Shown here: piece after piece, positions 10,631 to 20,672 of the stretch
Layout of the letters: every line of letters begins with the position of its first letter
Numbering within the stretch: the first letter of the stretch is position 1
Source of the DNA: Setophaga petechia
Lineage: Eukaryota > Chordata > Aves > Passeriformes > Parulidae
Length of the DNA: 64,000 nt
Assembly (NCBI GenBank): GCA_024362935.1
Contig: JANCRA010000114.1
Span: 310,001-374,000, forward strand
Direction: 5' to 3'
Position numbers and translations under genes: made by a program
Notes under the pieces: generated by a model
The model's database searches: none
Told to the model about the DNA's origin: nothing
Seen by the model: the letters and a program-made list of their open reading frames with translations, nothing else

Positions 10631-11770
10631 ATGTCCAACAGCAGCTCCATCAGGCACTTCCTCCTGCTGGCATTGGCAGACACGCGGCAGCTGCAGCTCC
10701 TGCACTTCTGCCTCTTGCTGGGCATCTCCCTGGCTGCCCTCCTGGGCAACGGCCTCATCATCAGCGCCGTAGCCTGCGGCCACCACCTGCACACGCCCAT
10801 GTTCTTCTTCCTGCTCAACCTGGCCCTCAGCGACCTGGGCTCCATCTGCACCACTGTCCCCAAAGCCATGCACAATTCCCTCTGGGACACCAGGGACATC
10901 TCCTACACTGGATGTGCTGCACAGGTATTTTTCTTTGCCTTTTTCATTGCATCAGAATTTGCATTTCTCACCATCATGTGCTACGACCGCTACGTGTCCA
11001 TCTGCAAACCCCTGCACTACGGGACCCTCCTGGGCAGCAGAGCTTGTGCCCACATGGCAGCAGCTGCCTGGGCCAGTGGCTTTCTCAATGCTCTCATGCA
11101 CACAGCCAATACATTTTCCCTGCCCCTGTGCCATGGCAATGTCCTGGACCAGTTCTTCTGTGAAGTTCCCCAGATCCTCAAACTCTCCTGCTCACACTCC
11201 AGCTTAAGGGAAGTTGGGCTTCTTGTGGTCACTTTCTGTTTAGGTTTTGGTGGTTTTGTGTTCATTGTTTTCTCCTATGTGCAGATCTTCAGGGTTGTGC
11301 TGAGGATCCCCTCTGAGCAGGGACGGCACAAAGCCTTTTCCACCTGCCTCCCTCACTTGGTCGTGCTCTCCCTGTTCCTCAGCACTGACACATTTGCTCA
11401 CTTGAAACCCCCCTCCATGTCCTCCCCATCCCTGGATCTGGCCCTGTCAGTTCTGTACTCAGTGGTGCCTCCAGCCCTGAACCCCTTCATTTACAGCCTG
11501 AGGAACCAGGAGCTCAAGGAATCTCTTAGGAAAGTTGTGACTGGATGCTTTTCAGCCTCTTCATTGTCGCATAACAGCCCTCACAGTGCTTTGCATTGGG
11601 AACCAGAGAGGAGCTGGAAACACACCCCTGTTTTGGGTCCTGCTGTCTCTCAGCATTCTCCCACTGTCAAGGAGCGTCAGGTGGGTCAGGTCCTGGGAAG
11701 GGACAGCAGGCCAGAGACAAAAATTAACCAAAGGGATATTCCAGACTGTATGGCATTAGTTCTCATATAA
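10631..11770 (+). CDS. Olfactory receptor, OR14-like (gamma-c), long C-tail
   Basis: A 379-residue seven-transmembrane odorant receptor of the plasma membrane of olfactory neurons, expected to signal through Golf and cAMP. Visible landmarks: N-glycosylation site NSS at residues 3-5; LLGNGLI in TM1 (38-44); TPMFFFLLNLALSDL at TM2 (55-69); MCYDRYVSICKPLHY at the TM3 end (117-131 region); SY in TM5 (215-216); KAFSTCLPHL at TM6 (234-243); NPFIYSLRN in TM7 (284-292). Usual ORs end near residue 310; here the frame runs 68 residues further through Ser/His/Pro-rich sequence, probably by loss of the normal stop. The start is MSNSS because the splice acceptor lies just upstream. No disabling change is seen. 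The long tail is identical in copy B. Ligand unknown. Confidence 0.93.
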   Translation: MSNSSSIRHFLLLALADTRQLQLLHFCLLLGISLAALLGNGLIISAVACGHHLHTPMFFFLLNLALSDLGSICTTVPKAMHNSLWDTRDISYTGCAAQVFFFAFFIASEFAFLTIMCYDRYVSICKPLHYGTLLGSRACAHMAAAAWASGFLNALMHTANTFSLPLCHGNVLDQFFCEVPQILKLSCSHSSLREVGLLVVTFCLGFGGFVFIVFSYVQIFRVVLRIPSEQGRHKAFSTCLPHLVVLSLFLSTDTFAHLKPPSMSSPSLDLALSVLYSVVPPALNPFIYSLRNQELKESLRKVVTGCFSASSLSHNSPHSALHWEPERSWKHTPVLGPAVSQHSPTVKERQVGQVLGRDSRPETKINQRDIPDCMALVLI

Positions 11771-13429
11771 AAGCAAAGGAAGGAGGAAGAATAGGGGGCA
11801 TTTCCTATTTACAGTGTTTGCCTTCTTGATCAACCACTACACCTGCTGAAGTTCTGCTTCCTGCAAAGAGGCTGAACATCACTTGCTGACAGAAGAAGAG
11901 AATAAAATTATTGGGGGTTTTCCTCATTTCTGGTACATGTAAAAACTTCCCCTTTTGCTACAGAAAACTGCCTTATCTCAATCTACGATTTGTCTCCCAT
12001 AACATTTTCTCTCCCCTATCCAGCCAAGGAGGGGAGGGCTAGAGTTGCTTGGTAGGCGCATGGACTCCAGCAGAGGTAACCCAACAGAAGAAGCCACAGA
12101 AAGCCTGCTTTCCTCTGTCAGCAGCTCTCACTGCATATCATGAGAGGCCAAGTCTGCCCTTAAGTATATTTTCAATGTTTTTCCGTATCTGATTCTGTTA
12201 TATTAAAATAAATGTTCTTATACACCCCCTTCAACCTAATTATCCCTCCTGCTTCTATGACCCACAGAAATTGTGCAAGAAGGGAGTCTGACATGGTATT
12301 TAGGTGAAATAAATGAATATGCAATGACTTTGTAAAAAATTTTGTACTATTCTTATCACAGCAGGAATGAACAGCAATGGGCACAGCTTTGTGGCTGCCC
12401 CAGCTTTGGCATGGGCCCTGGGCCTGGAGCAGGAGTAGCTCTTGAGGGTCCCAAGGCCGGGGCTCTTGTGCTGCCCTGGGCAGATGGGATGGCAGCAGGG
12501 GCTGCAGAGCTCTCAGCACCTCAGCCCGAGGGGAGCAGGGCAGCAAGGGAGCCTCCTTTGGCCTTGGCCAAGCACCTTCCCCCATGGCTGGGGCTGAGTC
12601 CTGTGGCAGCTGCAGCTGCTGCTGTGGCCTTGGCAGGGGCTGAGGCCGTGGGGCCAGTGGCCAGAGCAGCCTGGGCTGAGCAGAGCTGTGGGGCCAGAGC
12701 CGGCTGGGCTGGGCTGGGGAGAGGCCCTTGGTGCTGGCCAGAGCTCAGGGCAGCTGGCAGAGCTTGCAGGGAGCTGGGCTGGGCTCAGAGAGCCCGGCCC
12801 AGAAACCATCAGTGTCCATCTCAGCCTGGCTGAGCGTGCAGGGGCAGGACTCAGGCCAGGCCTTGTGGGGCAGGGCCAGCGCCTGTGCAAGGCATTGCAA
12901 ACAGGCAAGTGGCCCAGAGAGGAGGCTGCTCTGTGCCCTTGGTGGCATGGACAGAGCAGGGAGGGGGCCCAGGACATTTGTCAGTGCCAGCCTCTGTGCC
13001 CATGCTTTGGCAGCCCTGGCTGCTGAGCCCAGCTTTGGCCTGGGCTGAGTTTGGCTGTGGCCCAGCTCCATCCTCCTGCAGGGCTCAGGCCCTGGCCGGC
13101 CTCTCTGTTCCCTTGAGTGGCTTCATGCTTTGTACTTCAGGGAGATGGCCAATTTTTCAGATACCAATACCAACGGAAGTTGAAATAACACCTTAGTCAG
13201 CATCTTAGTTGTATTTTTATCTTTTATATCTCATCTTCTTATGTCTTTGTCTAAAATCCTTCCTGTATGGCAATCCCTTGAGGGTGGTGGGCATATCAGA
13301 TGTTGCTATGATATCAGAAGGAGCTGAGGGAAGTGTTTTGAGATTTATAAAATTTTATCATGTTCACATTTTTTTGCTGGCCATGAAGAGAAACCTTTGA
13401 ATCTGTCTGAGTCTCACCAGTTCCTGCTC
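11771..13429. other. OR downstream flank, non-coding
   Basis: This stretch contains an AATAAA near 11901, a GC-rich segment at 12340-13110 with open frames on both strands but no domain, and the right end of the clean duplication near 13085. Compared with copy B, about 1.07 kb is missing at 13085-13120. No gene supported. Confidence 0.5.
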
Positions 13430-14929
13430 CCTCAAAGGACACAAACCTGATGAGTTGTGGTTCCCACTGCACTGGCTGCACTTGGAACTCCCTCTATGGC
13501 AAGAGCAGAGCTCCCTTGCCCCAGAGATCCCCTGACAAAGGAAGGATGAAGGAAACAGGGCAGGCTGTGGGGATCAGAGGCAGGACAGAGCCAGGTTGAA
13601 GAATGACTTTTGCATTTGATGGAGCTGTGCTGCCCCTTGGCTTTGTTGGCTAACAAGAAATGAACATCCCTCTGTGTCTCAGGCAGCTCCTTCTGCAAGG
13701 AAAGCAGGTGGGAGTTGGAGCCAAGGAGCTGAAAGCTGCAGGTGCAGCCTGGGCTGGAGGGAGCTGAGATTTGCACAAGGCTGCTCTGAGTGCCAGGGCT
13801 TGGATGGGGGAAATGGTGGGGTGGGGGTAGGGACAGAGTCTGATTGATTGTCAGCCATGAAGGGTCTTGATTTTCATATCTATTCCAACTGCAGGAGGAG
13901 GTACTTGGATTCAATGTCAATTGGAGATTGCACATGTCAATTTATTAACAGGGAAAAAAACCTTAACAGGACCTAAAAAATCTTTTCTCATTGTCTTTTT
14001 AAATTCAATATATTCAATTTGAATACATTACTGAGATCTACTTAACCACAAAGTATTTAAAAATTAAAATCAAATTATCCCCAAAGGTTTGGCTTGTTAA
14101 GGTGTTCTGAATGTTAATGAGCCCTGGGACACTGAATTCCTGCACTGAAGAGCTGAAGGCTGAAGAAGCCTCTGCAGCAGGAAAATTCAGCAGCAGCCTC
14201 CAAGGTGCTGAGGATGTCAGCAGCCCCCACTGAGGCCATCCCTGCCCAGAGAGCGTGGGGGAATGGGCAGACAAGGAGAGCGTCCCTGGGGCTGGGGCAG
14301 CACAACTCAGAGGCACCAGCGGCTCCAGCTGGGCAATGGAGTGTGGGATGTGGCTGGGAAAGCCCTGCCTGGGCTGGGCCAAGCAGGACACACAAGCCCT
14401 GACCCCCATCCCCCAAACAACTCTCTCAGTGAGACATTTAAAAGGAATTACAATTGTTTGTATCCTCTTAGTTGTACTCCCAGGAGAAACAAGAGATTCT
14501 CAGGAACTCAAAACAACCACATGGCCTTTACAGGCAACTTTAGAAAATCAGCGAAACCTTGGCAAAGTTTTAATAGGAGTTTCAATCAACTAAAAAAATC
14601 AACTTCTCAAAGCATTAATTTGGCCTATTCAACTTCACAAACTCTAAGCCTGTTCAATTTAGAGTTACTCAATATTTGCAAGACGACATATATAGAACAA
14701 GTAGACAGAAAGAGAGGAAGACAAATAAGATATGAAGAAGCACACACTCATCTACCAACTCCTTTGGGAGGCCAGGGACTGGCAGCCACTGCTGGGCTGG
14801 GATAGAGGCTCTGGGGGGATTGGGGTTCCAGGGCAGGGCAGGGCGAGGGTTCCAGGTCAAGGCATAGTTGAACGTGCCCCTTCATCCTCCACACATGAAA
14901 TGTTTCCAGCCAACAATCTCCTCCTGTCT

Positions 14930-15490
14930 GTCACAGTAAGGCAATATTGGAGGTGAAATCCCAATTCTGGCCATGGGCACTTGAAGAAGCAAGACAGTTC
15001 TTTTCCATAAAAAGGAAAGCACAGAGCCCCAGGGTTTGGAAGGCAGGTGAGAGCCTCACTAGTCCAAGACCAGCCAGACTTGTCAGAAATGGCAGATTTT
15101 GTCTGGGAGCAATCTTTGGAGTAGAGGAATTTCGGAGGTGGAAACCCAGTCTTGGCCATGGGCGCCTAGAGAAGCAGGACAGTTCTTTCCCATTGGAAGG
15201 AAAGCACAAAGCCTTCCCTAGGGTTTTGGAGATGGATGGGAAGTGACCCTTGTGAAACCACTGCAAGACAGATTTGTCCTGGCAATATTCCTATGGGAAT
15301 AATCCCTGGATATAAGGAAATTTGGAGGTGAAATCCCAGTTCTGGCCATTGGTACCTGGAGAAGAAGGACAGTTCTTTTCCATAGGAAGGAAAGCACAGA
15401 GCCTCAGTGTTTCAGTAGCAGATGAACAGTGACCCTCAACATTCCAAGGTCAGTTGGACCAGTCAGGAAGTCCATGGAAGGCCAAACCAG
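14930..15490 (+). repeat. ~190-bp satellite, three units
   Basis: Three tandem units start near 14950, 15136 and 15326 (spacing 186 and 190). Each contains GGAGGTGAAATCCCA-TTCTGGCCATGG, then a GACAGTTCTTTTCC motif, GGAAAGCACAGAGCC, and a CAGCCAGAC block. Units of the same family are at 32840-33340 and 34410-34735, and inverted at 18570-18790 and 20815-20900. Confidence 0.8.
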
Positions 15491-15504
15491 CCAGACCAGT
15501 TCTG

Positions 15505-15855
15505 TGTTCCCTTGGTTTTAAAGTGCCCCAGAGTGTCACAATGGTGCCTTTATTCCATGGGGTCCAGCAGTGTCACACTGGCCCCTAGTTTTGATGAGAT
15601 CCCACAATGTCACAGTGGCTTCTAGGTTCCAGAAGGCCCAGCAGTGTCACAATGGTCCAATGATTCCATGAGGCCTTGCAGTGTCACAATGATCTCTGTG
15701 GTTCCCCAGACCCCAAAATGTCACGTGACTTTTCTTCCATGAACCCTACAATTTCACAATGGATATTTGGACCCTGTGGGTTTGCCATGTCACAATGGTT
15801 TCCTTTGGCTCCACAGTGTCACAATGGTCCCTTGCTTCCATGGGCCCTGTGCTGC
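15505..15855 (+). repeat. 37-bp minisatellite array
   Basis: About nine degenerate units of the TGTCACAATGG / TTCCATGAGG type, directly after the 190-bp units. The same 190-bp-then-37-bp order occurs at 32.8-34.4 kb and 34.4-35.1 kb. Confidence 0.75.
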
Positions 15856-16470
15856 TGCATTCCCCCCTCCCCTGCTCACCCCGCCCTGCCAGCTGAGAAA
15901 TGCTCCTTGGAGCTCGGCCTTGGCCAACAGCCCCTGGGCTCAGCTCCTCTGCAGCTCATCACAAACACTGTCTGCTCCAGCCACTGCTGCTGCCCAACCA
16001 GCTCCTGCTTTCTGCAGGAGCAGCCCTGGGAACTGCTTTTGTTCCCTCCATGGCACAACATCCCTGTTCTCACACTGCCAAAGAAAGCTGTTGGTGCCAA
16101 GTGCGGCCAGGATGAACCATTGCTGGGACTGCAGCCCCTCTCTTGGGGCCCTGCACACAGCGCTCCAAAAGGAGCCCTTGGAGCTCTCCTGGGCCAGCCA
16201 CTCCCTCTGAGTGGGGCCTCTCCCAGCCGGGAACTCTCCCGTTTGCTGCACTCGGGGATCCCCAACAACCACGGAGCCTGGGCCGATCCCCCCACTCCTC
16301 CAGGCTCAACCCTTCACCCACTGCTGGGGAGATGCCAAAGGATCCACAGGGAGCATTTCCTGCCCTCAGGGGAATTTCTCACAGCTGCCTTGCACTGACT
16401 CTTGGTGTCTGTGTGCACACAGGAGTGCCTGTGCTGGGGAAATGTGGCAGAAATGATGCTCTCTGAGGGG
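15856..16470. other. GC-rich segment, no gene recognised
   Basis: Open frames up to 240 residues run through this stretch and the preceding minisatellite, but the composition (Cys/Ser/Pro/Leu) and the overlap of frames on both strands argue against coding. Present only in the left arm. Confidence 0.4.
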
Positions 16471-16479
16471 TTTGAGTGC

Positions 16480-16720
16480 CTTGGATAGCTGAGTCAGTCA
16501 GATAGCCAGATATCAGTAAGTAAGGGTAAGTCATAAGGTCTAAGCAAAGTTAAATGCTACTAATAGTTGTTCTTTTGCTAGGTTGTAAATTTTAATTTGA
16601 GTATTTAGCTAAATTAAATATTGTAAAGTGTTATTCTTCTGTTAAATTACTAAGTCATAGGTTTTAATTTAGGTTAAACAGTGTTAAGTGCTGTTCTTTT
16701 GCTAAATTGTGAAGTTTAAG
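16480..16720 (+). repeat. AT-rich degenerate tandem repeat, about 60-bp period
   Basis: Three imperfect units built around TGTTCTTTTGCTAAATTGTGAA and TTTTAATTTAGGTTAAA-like sequence. Divergence is high, so the period is approximate. No counterpart is visible in the right arm. Confidence 0.45.
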
Positions 16721-16972
16721 GTACCAGTTAAGGTCTCAGTTAACTCCTGTTAGGTTTGACCTTTGTAAACTGTTGGGCCATATTCCTTTTATCCTTGCTC
16801 TCACTGTCCATTTGTAACACACATACAGGGATAGCTCTCGGTTAATTTCTGGTTTGATTGCCTGGATTTTGTTTGGTTTTGTTGTTGCTTTGTTTCCTTG
16901 GTGTGCCTGAAGTGTCCACTCAGGAGCAGATTGACTCTGGCCAAGGAATTTTGTGCTGCTGTCCCTTGATAT

Positions 16973-17374
16973 TCAATCTGGTTTTTGCTGATCCCTTGCT
17001 GGGGATTTTTTCAGCGCTCTCAAGGCCTCGTTGGTAACAGGGTGAAGGAGCCCTGGCCCAGGCTCTGGCCCTGGGGGACACGGGGATGCTGCCGGGGGGT
17101 CCCTGTCCCCCTGTGCCAACCCCAGGGCCCCGGCCCCCCGTCCCCGTGTCAGGCTCTGGGGTCGATCTGGTGGAACATCCTCTGGGGGAGGCTGCGGGGC
17201 CGGGGGCGGGGGGACCCGGGGGGACAGGGGACCCCGCTGTGCATGAGCAGGGTTGGACTGCTCTGGGGGGAGCTGTGAGGGGGGCCGGGGCAGAGTGACC
17301 TCCCCAGTAACCTCACACAGCCCCTGTGATGTCACACAGCATCCTGTGATGTCACGCTGCCCTTGTGATGTCAC
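16973..17374 (-). other. Conserved proline-rich open frame, left-arm copy
   Basis: On the minus strand a 134-codon frame runs from the TGTGATGTCACA minisatellite into a Pro/Arg/Gly-rich segment (PRVPPPPAPQPPPEDVPPD is visible), ending VTNEALRALKKS...QQKPD. The inverted copy at 20310-20672 keeps the same frame, the same stop and all but a few residues. The third, older copy at 23290-23480 has lost the frame. This could be a real small exon or simply a young duplicate of GC-rich DNA. No family is recognised and no start site is convincing. Confidence 0.3.
17184..17230 (+). other. Potential G-quadruplex
   Basis: Six runs of four to six G within 47 bp (17184-88, 17196-99, 17202-06, 17208-13, 17218-23, 17227-30) separated by short loops. 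The right arm holds the complementary C-rich version near 20415-20460. Confidence 0.7.
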
Positions 17375-17660
17375 ACAGCCCCTGTGATATCACAACGCCT
17401 TCTCTGTGATGTCATACAACAACCTGTGATGCCACATAGTCACCCTGTGAGTACTTACAGCCTCCTGTAGACACACACAGCCCCTTGTGATGTCACAGCC
17501 CATATTATGATGTCACAATTAAGTAAAAAATTAATGTTGTGATCTAACACAGCATTTCTGTGATGTCACAGACAACTCTGTGATGTCACAACCCCCTCTG
17601 TGATGTCACAAAACCCTCTCTGTGATGTCATACTGCCACTCTGTAATGGCACAGCTGTCG
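17298..17660 (+). repeat. TGTGATGTCACA minisatellite, left array
   Basis: Roughly 20-bp units centred on the near-palindrome TGTGATGTCACA, with about ten exact TGATGTCA cores and several variants (TGATATCA, TGATGCCA). The core is one transition away from the cAMP-response element TGACGTCA. A few more units occur at 18360-18510. The right arm holds the inverted form TGACATCA. Confidence 0.85.
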
Positions 17661-18359
17661 GAGAGGGTGTGGAGGTTGCATGGTCGGAATGAACGGAGAC
17701 AAGAGATCTCTGAAGCCAGGTCGCGGAACTTGGGGTTTATTGCAAAGGGCCTGGGTGCAGGACCCTGCTGGGAGCTGCCAGCCACAGCTCGGAGCAGGCC
17801 CGAGAGAAGAGAAGGGTAGAATGTAAGAGAGTAAAAGGGGTGAGAACTAAGAGTGTAGGAAGTAAAGTAAGAAGAAGTAGAAGATGCAGTGGAAAGAGCA
17901 AAGAGAAGAGAAGGGAAGGGAAGAAAAAAGGTCGAAGTTCCCGTTACAATACAATAAATCATCTTCTGTGTTGAATATTCTGATTCTCACTAACCAATCT
18001 AGTACAATAAACAAATCCTATAGCATTTCCATACAACCTATAAGAATCACTACATACCATACTGTGTTACATTTTAAACCCTAAAAACTTCTCTTTGGAC
18101 CTCTTCTGCTAAGCTGGCAGGGTCTGCTCTGACCCTTGGACCTGTCTGCAAGCAGAGGGTCTTGTTCCATCAAAAGGGGATTACCTTTAGCCAGCCACAC
18201 CATTGTTTTCCAGTTGTTCAGTAACTAAGGGATCTCAAAGCTTGCTTTCATTTCAATCTCGCTTACAGTTTCTGTATTCTCAAAATCTTTTGCCAGGCAA
18301 TCATATTTATAAGGCTTTCTTGTTTCATCCACCCCAACACACAGCGAACTCTTTCACCT
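17661..18359. other. Spacer in inverted repeat loop
   Basis: Purine-rich stretch (AGAGAAGAGAAGGG at about 17800-17930), then AT-rich sequence with ACAATAAATCATC near 17950. It interrupts the minisatellite and resembles an LTR or retroposon insertion, but no boundaries are clear. Confidence 0.35.
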
Positions 18360-18510
18360 TACAGCCTGCTCTATGATGACATACAGCCATGCCATGATGT
18401 CACAGCCTGCTCTGTGATGTCACACAGTCCCCTCTATGATTGTGTAGCTGCTCAATGACCTCACACAACAAACTCTGCGATGTCATAGCCCAAACTGTGA
18501 CCTCAAAGAA
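18360..18510 (+). repeat. TGTGATGTCACA minisatellite, resumed units
   Basis: Four or five further units of the same family after a roughly 700-bp interruption, which supports an insertion into an originally continuous array. Confidence 0.65.
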
Positions 18511-18559
18511 CCCACTCTGAGCTGCCTTGGCCTCCTTGGGGCCACCTCTAATCACCCTT

Positions 18560-18800
18560 TGAAGCACTGGGGCTCCACCCTTTCCTTCCTATGGAGAACT
18601 GTTATTCCAGTCCAGGAACCCATGGCTGAAATAGAATTCCACCCCCAAAATTCCCCAAATATCCAAAGTCTGCTTTCAGACAAAAGCTGCAAGGACAGAC
18701 AGGTCTGGCTGGCCTTGGCCTCTGGTGACTGCTTCTCATCTGCCTTCAAACCCTGGGGTGCTGTGATTTCCTTCCTATAGAAAAGAACTGTCCCTCTTGT
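18560..18800 (-). repeat. ~190-bp satellite unit, inverted
   Basis: About one and a quarter units of the 190-bp family on the minus strand (TTCCTATAGAAAAGAACTGTCC, CAGACAGGTCTGGCTGG), opposite to those at 14930-15490. Confidence 0.65.
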
Positions 18801-18839
18801 CCACATGCTCCTGGCCTCAGGCACTTGACCACTCTACAG

Positions 18840-19735
18840 GGACACAGGAGCTCCGTGCTCAGTGGACTGGAGAGTGAGGACAGCAGAGGAGACCTGGGAG
18901 GGATTGAAGGGTGGTTCCAGAGATGGTGGATCCTTTTGACATAGTAGAGAAGAGCCAGAAAGAGAAAGAATTACTGCCAAGGGCAGCTGGGGAGGCCCAG
19001 GCTGGACACCAGGAGAAAAGAATTTCCCTGCCAGGGCAGGGCTGTGGTGCAGCACATCCCCCAGCAGGAGCCTGGAGCAGCCCAAGGCTTTGTGTGGGCA
19101 GGCAGAGGCAGGCAGGAGGCAGAGCAGTCAGCAAAGGAAGGGCCCAGCCAGGTGGGACGGCCGGGGGATGCCAACAGCCTGCAGGGAGAGAGGCACAGGT
19201 TTGCTCAGCACCAGAGACACCTTTGCCTTGCTTGTCCCCACCTGTCATCACTGCCACCAATGTTCTACTCTAACTGGAACCTGGGGGCACTTTGTCACTC
19301 CTGTCCCTCAGAAGGATCTATTTAAAGTATGAGAAACTTCAGTGTTTCACTCTCTTTTTGAGTTCTTGAGAGGTTCTTTGAGCACACTCTGAGGGACAGA
19401 GTCTGATGCAAAGAGCACCAAAGCCCCAGAGGGTCATTACAGTCCTTGTGCTGTGTCTGTGCTGCTGAGCTGGGCCGGGCTCCTGGCCCAGAGGCAGCTC
19501 CTGGCAAGGGCAGCGCTGCAGAGAGACAGCTCTGGCCAGGAGCAGCTCCTGTGCACAGCCCAGCAGGGCTGGGCCACTGCCAGGGCCCCTCAGGGACACC
19601 AGCAGGGCACAGACAGAGCTCACAGGGGCTCAGCACTGCCAGGGGCTGTGGCATGTCCCAGAGGGGGCTGTGTCACAGCAGCAGCTCTGTGGCTGTGTCA
19701 TAGAGGCACAGAGCAGCTGTGATGGCAGCAAGGGG
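18840..19735 (+). repeat. Orphan OR-upstream module in the loop
   Basis: This stretch matches 8240-9200 in the same orientation, including the CATCCCCCAGCAGGAGCC and AGTCCTTGTGCTGTGTCTG segments, but no OR gene follows it. It lies at the symmetry axis of the inverted repeat. It is probably a leftover of an OR unit whose coding exon was lost, or was brought in during the inversion. Confidence 0.65.
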
Positions 19736-19739
19736 CTGT

Positions 19740-20340
19740 GTGACAGCACAGAGTGGGCTGTGTGAGGTCACAGATTGGGCTATGACATCACAGAGTTTGT
19801 TGTGTGAGGTCATTGAGCAGCCATGGCATCATAGAATGAACTCTGTGACATCACAGAGCAGTCTGTGACATCATGGCATGGCTGTATGACATCAGAGAGC
19901 AGGTTGTGAGGTCGTAGTATGTGCTGTGTCCTTACAGAGTGTCAGTATGACAACACAGAGAGGGTTTTGTGGCATCACTGAGAAGGTTGTGACATCACAG
20001 AGCTGTCAGTGACATCACAGAGTAGGGTGTGAGGCCATAGACCAGATCCTGCCATCATAGTGGGTGGCTAAGTGACATCAGAGAATGGGTTGTGACATCA
20101 CTGGGTGGCTGTGTAACATCATAGAGCAGATGGTGACATCACAGAAAAGACTGTGACATCACAGTGCAGCTGCATGACATTCCAGGGTGACATTCCAGAG
20201 TTGGTTCTGTGACATCACAAGGGAGCTCTGTGACATCTCAGAGTGGGTTGTGTGAAATTACAAGGGCTGTGTGACATCACAGGATGCTGTGTGACATCCC
20301 AGGGGCTGTGTGACATCCCAGGGGCTGTGTGAGGTCACTG
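19740..20340 (-). repeat. TGTGATGTCACA minisatellite, right array (inverted)
   Basis: About twenty-five roughly 20-bp units read on the plus strand as TGTGACATCACAGAG, with about a dozen exact TGACATCA cores. This is the mirror of the left array, with many independent substitutions (TGAGGTCA, TGGCATCA). Confidence 0.85.
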
Positions 20341-20672
20341 GGGAGGTCACTCTGCCCCAGCCCCCCTCACAGCTCCCCCCAGAGCAGTCCAACCCTGCTC
20401 GTGCACAGCGGGGTCCCCTGTCCCCCCGGGTCCCCCCGCCCCCGGCCCCGCAGCCTCCCCCAGAGGATGTTCCACCAGATCGACCCCAGAGCCTGACACG
20501 GGGACGGGGGGCCGGGGCCCTGGGGGTGGCACAGGGGGACAGGGACCCCCCGGCAGCGTCCCCGTGTCCCCCAGGGCCAGAGCCTGGGCCAGGGCTCCTT
20601 CACCCTGTTACCAACGAGGCCTTGAGAGCGCTGAAAAAATCCCCAGCAAGGGATCAGCAAAAACCAGATTGA
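20310..20672 (+). other. Conserved proline-rich open frame, right-arm copy
   Basis: 120-codon frame matching the minus-strand frame at 16973-17374 almost residue for residue, ending at the same stop. The first codons lie within the minisatellite, so the ATG is probably incidental. Kept as an unexplained conserved frame, not as a gene call. Confidence 0.3.

Larger units (their letters stand above)
1..13085 (+). repeat. Segmental duplication, copy A
   Basis: This stretch recurs in direct orientation from 48351. The offset is 48350 up to about 8.7 kb, 48348 near 9 kb and 48354 from 9.9 to 12.8 kb, so only a few small indels separate the copies. It holds a minus-strand ERV, a solo LTR, the OR upstream region and an OR gene. 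The clean match ends near 13085, where copy B carries about 1.1 kb absent here; weaker homology then resumes (13120-14500 with 62520-64000). Because the window starts inside the ERV, the true left boundary lies outside. A false duplication in the assembly cannot be excluded by eye, but scattered substitutions argue for two real loci or two haplotypes. Confidence 0.93.
13430..17640 (+). repeat. Inverted repeat, left arm
   Basis: Blocks in this arm reappear reverse-complemented at 19740-22700. The strongest matches are 14100-14420 with 21590-21905 and 16973-17300 with 20345-20672, both nearly identical by eye. Weaker matches are 13430-13935 with 22164-22695, 14430-14770 with 21240-21590, and 16840-16985 with 20660-20810. 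About 1.4 kb (15400-16840) is present only in this arm. With OR1 at 10.6 kb and the inverted OR2 ending at 27.4 kb, the symmetry axis lies near 18.8-19.0 kb. Confidence 0.85.

Noticed and set aside
17298..20340. Regular short repeats considered as a CRISPR array
   Set aside because: Units are contiguous, degenerate and palindromic without unique spacers, and the context is vertebrate.
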